From NCBI RefSeq assembly GCF_026745355.1, contig NC_079205.1:9290100-9354099 (forward strand): a stretch of 64,000 nucleotides of DNA, given 5' to 3'. The notes beneath the pieces were generated by a model that was not told where the DNA came from, did not search any database, and saw only the letters and a list, made by a program, of their open reading frames with translations. Both the position numbers and the translations under genes were made by a program. Positions 34,195-64,000 of this stretch are shown here, one piece after another. Positions within the stretch are counted from its first letter, which is position 1. Every line of letters begins with the position of its first letter. Source of the DNA: Beta vulgaris subsp. vulgaris (taxonomy: Eukaryota; Streptophyta; Magnoliopsida; Caryophyllales; Amaranthaceae).

Positions 34195-37100
34195 TATGTT
34201 TATAAGTAGTTGGAATATTCGAGGGGAGGAGGCCTCTAGCTTTGGAGGAGGTAAAATCTTTTTGCAAGATTAATAATGCAACTATTATGATGCTGTGTGA
34301 AACCAAACTTTCTACACCTCCTTCGGATGGTTGTGTAAGGAGGTGTGGTTTTACTCATTTTGATTACCTGCCTTCTTTTGGTTTAGCGGGTGGAATGTGG
34401 ATTTTTTGGAAAGTTCCTACTTGTAATCCTTTTGAACTTTCATCTATTAAAAAGTATGATCGCTTTTGGTCTTGTAATATAAAGTTATTAGAGTTGAACT
34501 TTTCTTTTACTTTGCTATTTATTTATGCATCGCCAAATTATCATCTGAAATATGCATTTTGGGAAGAGTTAATTGAGTTTATTCAAAATATTTCTGGACC
34601 CTATCTTATAATGGGTGATTTTAATGAGTTGAGTTCTCATTTAGATAAACAAGGGGGTGCGGCTTTTAGCTTTCCAAGACTTGCATGTATGAACCATTTC
34701 TTTGCTAGTATTGATTGTTATGAGCTCCCTTGTAGTGGTCATAAATTTACTTGGCGAAAATCTAGAGATAGTATTTCTAATATTTATGAACAACTAGATA
34801 AGGAATAGTTAGTTTAGATTGGTTAGTATGTTTCCTAATGCTCAAGTAAAGCATCATGCTTTCACTTCGTCAGATCATTGCCCTATTTCGGTAGAACTAC
34901 AAAGTAGATGTAATCTTAAGTTTCCCCCATTTCGATTTGATAAATTATGGACTACTCGCAAAGATTTTGATGTGATTATTAAGAAGTCTTGGTGTCATAA
35001 ATTTCAAGGTTCTAATATGTACTGTGTAGTCCAAAAATGTAAGCTATTAAAATCTCTAGCTAAGAAATGGGTCTCTACTAGATTTGGACATATTAATAGA
35101 CAATTAATTTCAGTTGAGCAAAAGCTTGGGCAGATACAAAAATGTATAGAAGAGCAAGGTATAAATTCAACTTTGAGTAATCGACAATTTTTGCTTTTAG
35201 CTAAACATAATAAACTTCTTGCTCTTCAAGATATGTATTGGAAAATACGTGCCAAATCTAATCAGCTAAAATTAGGAGACGCCAATACTAAGTACTACCA
35301 TACTTGTGCTTCTATTAGGAGAAACCGTAATATTATTTCGGCTATTAAGGATGTTTCAAATACAACTCTATCTCACCCAAAGGATATTGAAGAGTGTTTT
35401 ACGTCTGCTTTCAAATCTAGATTTGAATCTAATGCAAGTTGTAGGTTTGATTCAGAGATTGATTTAGAGTTGTTATCTTCAATAATATCTGAGGAAAATA
35501 ATGAGCAATTATGTACGACTGTTTCTATGAAAGAAGTTAAAGAGGCGGTGTTTGATCTTGCTCCTGATAAATCGCCAGGCCCTGATGGGTTCACCCCTTT
35601 TTCTATCAAAAATATTGGACGCTAGTAGGGAATTCTGTATTCCGTGCGATTGCGTCCTTTTTCCATTCAAGTAGACTTCTTAAAGAGGTAAACCATACTT
35701 TTATCACGCTGATACCAAAGGTAGAAAACCCAGAAAATCCTAATCAATTTAGACCTATTAGTCTTTGTTCCACTATTTACAAAGTTATTTCTAAAATTAT
35801 GGCGAATAGAATGAAAATTGTACTAGGAAAAATAATCCATCCGCTACAGGGAGCTTTTGTCCCAGAAAGATTAATTCAGGATAATATTCTGTTAGCTCAC
35901 GAAGTGTTTCATTCTTTTAAAAAAATAAAAAGGGCAGGGAAGGATGGGTGGCTATTAAATTAGATATGGAAAAAGCATACGATAGATTGGAATGGAGTTA
36001 TGTACTGGCCTGTTTGCGAAAATTGGGGTTTTGTGAAAAATGGGTTAGTTGGGTAGAGCAATGTATTACGACCGTTTCTTTTTCCGTGCTGGTTAATGGT
36101 ATTCCGGGAGAAATGTTTTACCCATCCTGGGGTATTCGGCAAGGTGATCCTCTGTCTCCGTATCTTTTCATTTTATGTGCGGAAATGCTGGCTAGATTAT
36201 TATTTCAAGCTAGTATTGAACCACCCAAATTAATTGGGGTCACTCTGGGTCATTCCAGGTGTAACATTCCATTTCTTACATTTGTGGATGATACTATGAT
36301 ATTTGCAAAAGCTAAAATAGAGAGTTGTACTGCCATCAAATCCATCCTTGATAAGTATTGTCTCATGTCAGGGCAATTAGTTAATTTTCATAAATCAGCA
36401 TTCCAGTGTACGTCTAACACCCCGGAGGAATTATTTAGGGTGTCCCCTAGTCAGTGGTAAGGTAACCAATTCATCCTTTTCTTTGATTCAGGAAAGGGTT
36501 TCTGCCCAGTTAACCAAATGGCGCGCTAATTCTCTTTCGCAGGCAGGTAGAACTGTTTTGATCCAATCTAATCTGGCGGCAAAAACAAGCTTTCAGATGC
36601 AGAGCTTCTCTTTACCTCCTCATATCCTTTCTTCTTTGGATAGGTCATATAGGAATTTCTTATGGAACAAGGATCCTAAGTCTAAAGCTCCTAACTTGAT
36701 AGGATGGGATAAGGTTTGTCTTCCTAAGAAGATGGGTGGGTTAGGGTTAAGAAAAGCTAAAATTAATAATCAAGCTCTTCAACTTAAACTTCTTTGGAAA
36801 CTGATTAGAATGCCGGCTAATTTGTGGGTAAGGTTGGTTACCCAAAAGTATTTAAAGCGAGAATCTCTATTTTCTTACCAACCTAAGACTAATATCTCGT
36901 GGCAATGGCGTAAGCTTATGGCTCTTAGGGCCCCTTTTAGGAGGGGTCTAAGATGGATAGTAGGGAATGGTAAGGCTATTTTTTCTGGGATGATAATTGG
37001 GTTTATGACTCGCCTATTAGTGAGAGATGCTTGCCGCGCCTAAATTTTGAACATATTAAAGTAAGTTTTTTTATTTCCGAAGCAGGAATTTGGAACTATG

Positions 37101-38315
37101 ATCTTCTAACGCAATTTGTTCCTGCGAATGTTGTTAAGGATATTTGTGGTATTTTTCTCCCATCTAATAAGGTTGAAGATAAGGTCATCTGGGGTTAACA
37201 ACTAATGGGGAATATTCTGTTCAGTCAGGTGCGCGCCTTTTACAAGGTATTAAAGCTGGTAGCTATAGCCGAGTGAACTATGATTGGATTTGGTCAGCAG
37301 ATATCCCCCCTAAGATTAAATTTTTTCTTTGGAAAATCTGTCAGAATGGTCTTCCCACAAAAAAGAGATTAGAGCTTAGCCATGTGTTTTTACCTTTAGA
37401 ATGTGTGTTTTGTAATCATCATGCAGAGGATGCGCATCATTTGTTTTTTTCCTGCCCGTATAGTCAAGATGTTTTTGCTCATACTTCGGAGCTCCCTACT
37501 CATTCAGATCTTCCTAGGATGGGGAGTTCCTCTTGTTTTATAGACTATGTTTGTAATTTAAAACGAGTAGTTTCTATGCAGGCTATTAGTTTTATTACCA
37601 TTGTCTGGTGGTTTATCTGGTATGCTAGAAATAATATTATTTTCCGTCAACATTCGATTTCTGCTAGAGCTCTATCAAGTATGATTAATTCTTTTATTCA
37701 GAATTGGGAACAGGCTAATAAGGGGTTGAATTTGGATTGCAACCCCTTTTCTTTAGCTAATAAGGCAGTTACTAAGAGGGCTACCAGGAAAGATATAAGT
37801 TGGGTTTTACCTCCAACCAATTATGTTAAAATTAACTTTGATAGTTTGATGGTTCCAAGTCTCTTGATGGGAGTATAGCGTATGGTTTTGTGATCAGGGA
37901 TTCTGATGGCAACCTTCTGCTTAGTGGAGCTAGTCAAATTGCTCAGTATCACTCTGTGATTGTGGCTGAAGCTTGGGGTCTAAGAGAAGGGATTTGGGGT
38001 GCTTTATTTTTAGGGGTCAAGAATATCATTATGGAAGGAGATAATATGTCTGTTATTCAGGCTATCAAGCGTATTTGGAAAATCCCGTGGGCAATCGAAG
38101 CTCTAATTAGTGATGCTGACAAAGATTTGAGTAAGTTTGAGTCGTATGAAATTCACCATGTGTTTCGTGAAGCTAATATGGCAGCTGACTGGATGGCGAA
38201 TCAAGGTCATTCTACGGCTAATCTTTGTTATTGGTTCGAGTCACAAAATGCTACGTTTTCCACTATCATCCGTAAGGATGCTTTAGGGTGGCCTGTCTCG
38301 TGGATCCCACCCTAG
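34195..38315 (+). pseudogene. LINE ORF2 (EN, RT, RNase H), multiply broken
   Basis: It starts near ATG 34195 (MFISSWNIRG). The endonuclease shows CETKL, MGDFNEL and SSDHCPI. RT shows PGPDGFTPF, FRPISLCSTIYK, LDMEKAYDRLEW, GIRQGDPLSPYLF and FVDDTMIF (Val where Ala is usual in FADD). zf-RVT shows CVFCNHHAEDAHHLFFSC. RNase H shows VAEAWGLREG, EGDNMSV and REANMAADWMA. Frame breaks or stops occur near 34225, 34808, 35625, 35960, 36460, 37043, 37195 and 37878. It is a dead copy. Confidence 0.9.
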
Positions 38316-38340
38316 GTTTCTTTCTGGCTAAAAAAAAGTA

Positions 38341-38837
38341 TATATATATATTACAAAGAATAATGATATTACTAATTAATTAAAAGATCAAATTGTTCTT
38401 TTCTCATTCTCTAAACTATTTATCCTTTTTATTATATGCTCAACAAGAACTTATACAAACATAGCATAAATTTATTAAAAACACATCAGAGTTTTTTTTA
38501 TGATTTATCTGAACTTAATAAACGTGAAACTTGTATTTTTATGGCGAAGATAACACTCTCTAAAGTCAGTGAACCAAACAAAATAAAACAGGAACAGTTA
38601 TCAATTGCCAAGGAGCCGTAATATACTACTCACCCTCATGCCACACAGTGACACAACTCACAATTTGCTGAAAAGCACAACAGCACAAGGCAGGAAATTT
38701 GGACATAATGATGGATCAAATGTCAAAGATTACCTGTCAAGCTAAGGCCTTTATTTATCCGTTTCGATTATAATCTTTAAAACTCCAAACTAGATTAGCC
38801 ACATTTCATTTGCAGAAATATAATATACTCAAAAATA
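38341..38837 (+). other. Upstream region of the beta-glucosidase gene
   Basis: AT-rich DNA between the LINE and the start codon. A TATTTATC near 38752 or ATATAATATA near 38816 could be a TATA element, but neither is decisive. The gene's promoter therefore starts almost directly at a LINE 3' end. Confidence 0.4.
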
Positions 38838-61896
<23,059 letters not shown>

Positions 61897-62012
61897 GTAA
61901 GTAATCTATTGTTGCCACATTTTTTTAATCATCTATAGGATTATTTATCAAAATTCAAAAATCAAGTGAGAAATGTCGTGCACTTGTGCTCATTTGTTTT
62001 AGGAAGTATTGT

Positions 62013-62363
62013 TTTAAATAAGTCAACTTTTACGCGATCTTCCCATTTTAAGTCTACTTTTAGATTATCTCTAATTGAGTTAAACTTGTATGTCTATCTT
62101 CTTTTATTGAGTTTTAATATGTGTGTGACTTGTTTAGTAAGTTAGTTATGATACGTGTTACAATGTCCCACCCCCACCCTTGCCTCCCTCGCCTATTTTA
62201 GAAGAAGGGGCATTGTAACACGTATTATAAGTAACCTACTAAACAAGTCATAAATTAGTTAAAACTTAATAGAAGAAAACAGACATACGAGCCTAACTCA
62301 ATCAGGGATAATCAAAAGGCAGGCTTAAAATGGGAAGACCGGGCAAAGATTGACTTATTTAAA
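62013..62363. mobile_element. MITE with long inverted repeats, 350 bp
   Basis: TTTAAATAAGTCAACTTTTA at the left is matched by TGACTTATTTAAA at the right. The arms continue inward for over 100 bp with mismatches (TCTTCCCATTTTAAG; AACACGTATTATAA against TTATGATACGTGTT). The centre is CCCACCCCCACCC. No TSD was resolved. It lies in the last visible intron. Confidence 0.7.
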
Positions 62364-63980
62364 GCAATTTTTCCTTTGTTTTAATAATATTGAAATAATG
62401 TTTACGCTAATTGTGGTTCATTGTGTGGCTTATGGGTTATCTGATAATTCCTCTTATATATCAGCATTAATTACACAAATTTGTCAGCACTTTGGATTTC
62501 CCCTTTCATTTAACTCACATCGTTTTTCAATATTATACTCTCTTCGTTTTGATTTAGTTGTTACACTTTAAATTTCAAACTTCTCGATACATATTTTGAA
62601 TGTTAATATCTTTAGTTACTTTTTAATAAAAAAGTGATATTATTAAAATATATTTTGAGAGATATAAGCAAAATCTTACATGACAATATTTAGTTATATA
62701 TATAAATATAGATAAATAAATTTAAAGTGACTTATGTGAATACCGCAAAAGTGAAATTGGAAAAGCATTTGGATAATATATCTATGTACAATTGTACATG
62801 TGTATGACAAAACTTACATTACTAAAATGAGTAGATATATTTGAAGTTGTTATGAGTAAAAGAAGAATGCCCAAACATGCAATGCATGCACCATCTTAAT
62901 TTCTTTGGTTACTAAGTAGTCATGCTATATAATAGAGGACCTAAGAGCTATTGCACAATAGAAAACTCTACTTTAAATACGATGAAACACTCAGTTGTTT
63001 CATTCATGCACTCTCCCTCTTCCACAACATGTTTATATTTGTTATTTAATTCTTTTGTTCTCTCTCTTTCACAAAAGAAGCGAGTGTTATTGTGACTATT
63101 TTTGAATACTATGGTCATTCATTCATCACCAATTCACCCCTTCAGACACACCTACTACATTATTTCCATTCACAAGCAACACTAGCCTATGATATGCCAT
63201 CGATTATGGACCTTATTTCTCTTTTAGATGGTGTGTGTGAGCATGTGAGGGAAGAAGAAAACTACAGTAAATGTTATTTCTAAATTCTAAGGTTTTTTGA
63301 CATCATAGAAAATTGCAAGGAAATAAGTAGTAGCTATAATAAGGGCAATCGTCGACAGGCTACAATTAGGTTGTGTGCTTATTGAACTTGCGTGCGCGAG
63401 ACCTTAGTAACGGTGCACCATTGTGTCATTATCCCTAGTGTACGGATGTTATAGATGGTCCATCTGATTGAGACGTCCGCAATATATGGATTTTGCAGGG
63501 TTCAGAATAAAACTTCAAAGTCAGTGTGAGGGAAAATACATGGATAGCCACGTTCCTTATTAGGTATGGAGGTGGCCATTAGGTGCACTTGCAACCAATG
63601 CAATACTCCAAATTTTTTGTTGTTTTGTCCCAAGCGCCATCTAATAGATGTGTATCTCCGGTATTCCCTGAGGAAAAAGACCTATATTTGCGAATAAGAA
63701 ACCTGGTGGAACCAAAGGTTCTAAAGGGTATATGCGTGCAGTCCACAAACAACTTTGTCTTGTTGAATGATGTTGTGTTATTCCGAAGATGTTGACGTTG
63801 TAGAATTTTTAGAGGAGAAAAAAGAGAAACTTGGAGAGAAATTAAAAAGACTACATTTTTATATATTTTTCATACTCACATCATGAATAAACAAAACAAC
63901 CTTTAAATATGCATACAAAGCACTACTAATAATATGTCCACTATGTAGCCCACTAGGCCACTACTTGCTTGCTATCCCAC
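62364..63980 (+). other. Last visible intron of the beta-glucosidase, unresolved
   Basis: I searched for the next GH1 exon (after YITENG) and did not find one. A degraded Stowaway-like end (CTCTCTTCGTTTTGATTTAG, near 62540) and short ORFs with no recognisable motif are all that I see. Confidence 0.45.
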
Positions 63981-64000
63981 TGTAACGCCCCGACCTCTAA
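63981..64000 (+). repeat. Possible start of an LTR
   Basis: TGTAACGCCCCGACCTCTAA resembles the TGTAACRCCCCR start of many plant LTRs. Cut by the window edge. Confidence 0.35.

Larger units (their letters stand above)
31692..38340 (+). mobile_element. L1-type LINE retrotransposon, older and heavily frameshifted
   Basis: A 5' leader of about 780 nt, ORF1, ORF2 (EN-RT-zf-RH) and a short A-rich 3' end (near 38330, followed by a TA repeat) define this second LINE. No convincing TSD is seen; the boundary at 31692 is approximate. It belongs to a different family from the 8790 element, with its own ORF1 and a long leader. Confidence 0.85.

Noticed and set aside
63092..63283. Candidate next exon of the beta-glucosidase
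   Set aside because: The translation has no GH1 motif (no conserved helix after TENG, no aromatic-rich C-terminus), so I place the missing exons outside the window.

Overview
This window is nuclear DNA from a flowering plant, very probably a eudicot. The evidence is two intron-containing plant genes, L1-type LINEs whose ORF1 carries a DUF4283-like domain and CCHC knuckle, Copia and Tat-type Gypsy elements, CACTA, Helitron, Tourist and Stowaway elements, and AT-rich spacers. I cannot name the species. Most of the window is transposable elements, many of them nested.

There are two host genes. An ABCG half-transporter closest to ABCG9 lies on the minus strand (16771-20491). It has four exons, all splice phases agree, and it looks intact. 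A secreted family-1 beta-glucosidase of the BGLU45/46/47 (BGLU18-like) type lies on the plus strand from 38838. Ten exons can be placed up to 61896. The last ~90-100 residues must lie beyond position 64000. Its introns hold SINEs, MITEs, a Copia remnant, Helitrons and a very young Gypsy element.

Layout: 1-6227, a Copia pol/3' LTR remnant cut by two CACTA elements. 6400-8200, two minisatellites, one palindromic. 8790-15166, a nearly intact LINE with a perfect target duplication. 15282-15939, a foldback MITE with a 10-bp duplication, built of repeated short palindromes. 16771-20491, ABCG9-like. 20492-25293, spacers with small elements. 25294-30293, a complete but decayed Copia on the minus strand. 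31311-31541, a Tourist MITE. About 31690-38340, a second, heavily frameshifted LINE. 38838 to the right edge, the beta-glucosidase and its introns.

The largest insert is a Tat-like Gypsy (48153-58267) in intron 7 of the beta-glucosidase. Its LTRs are both 406 bp and differ at one position by eye, and its TSD is ATGCC. It carries a spliced antisense ORF with its own TATA-like box. Because the element is reversed relative to the gene, that ORF reads in the same direction as the host gene. I see no CRISPR, rRNA or free-standing tRNA gene, and no host gene cluster forming a pathway. The novelty here lies in transposon structure rather than in a new host system.
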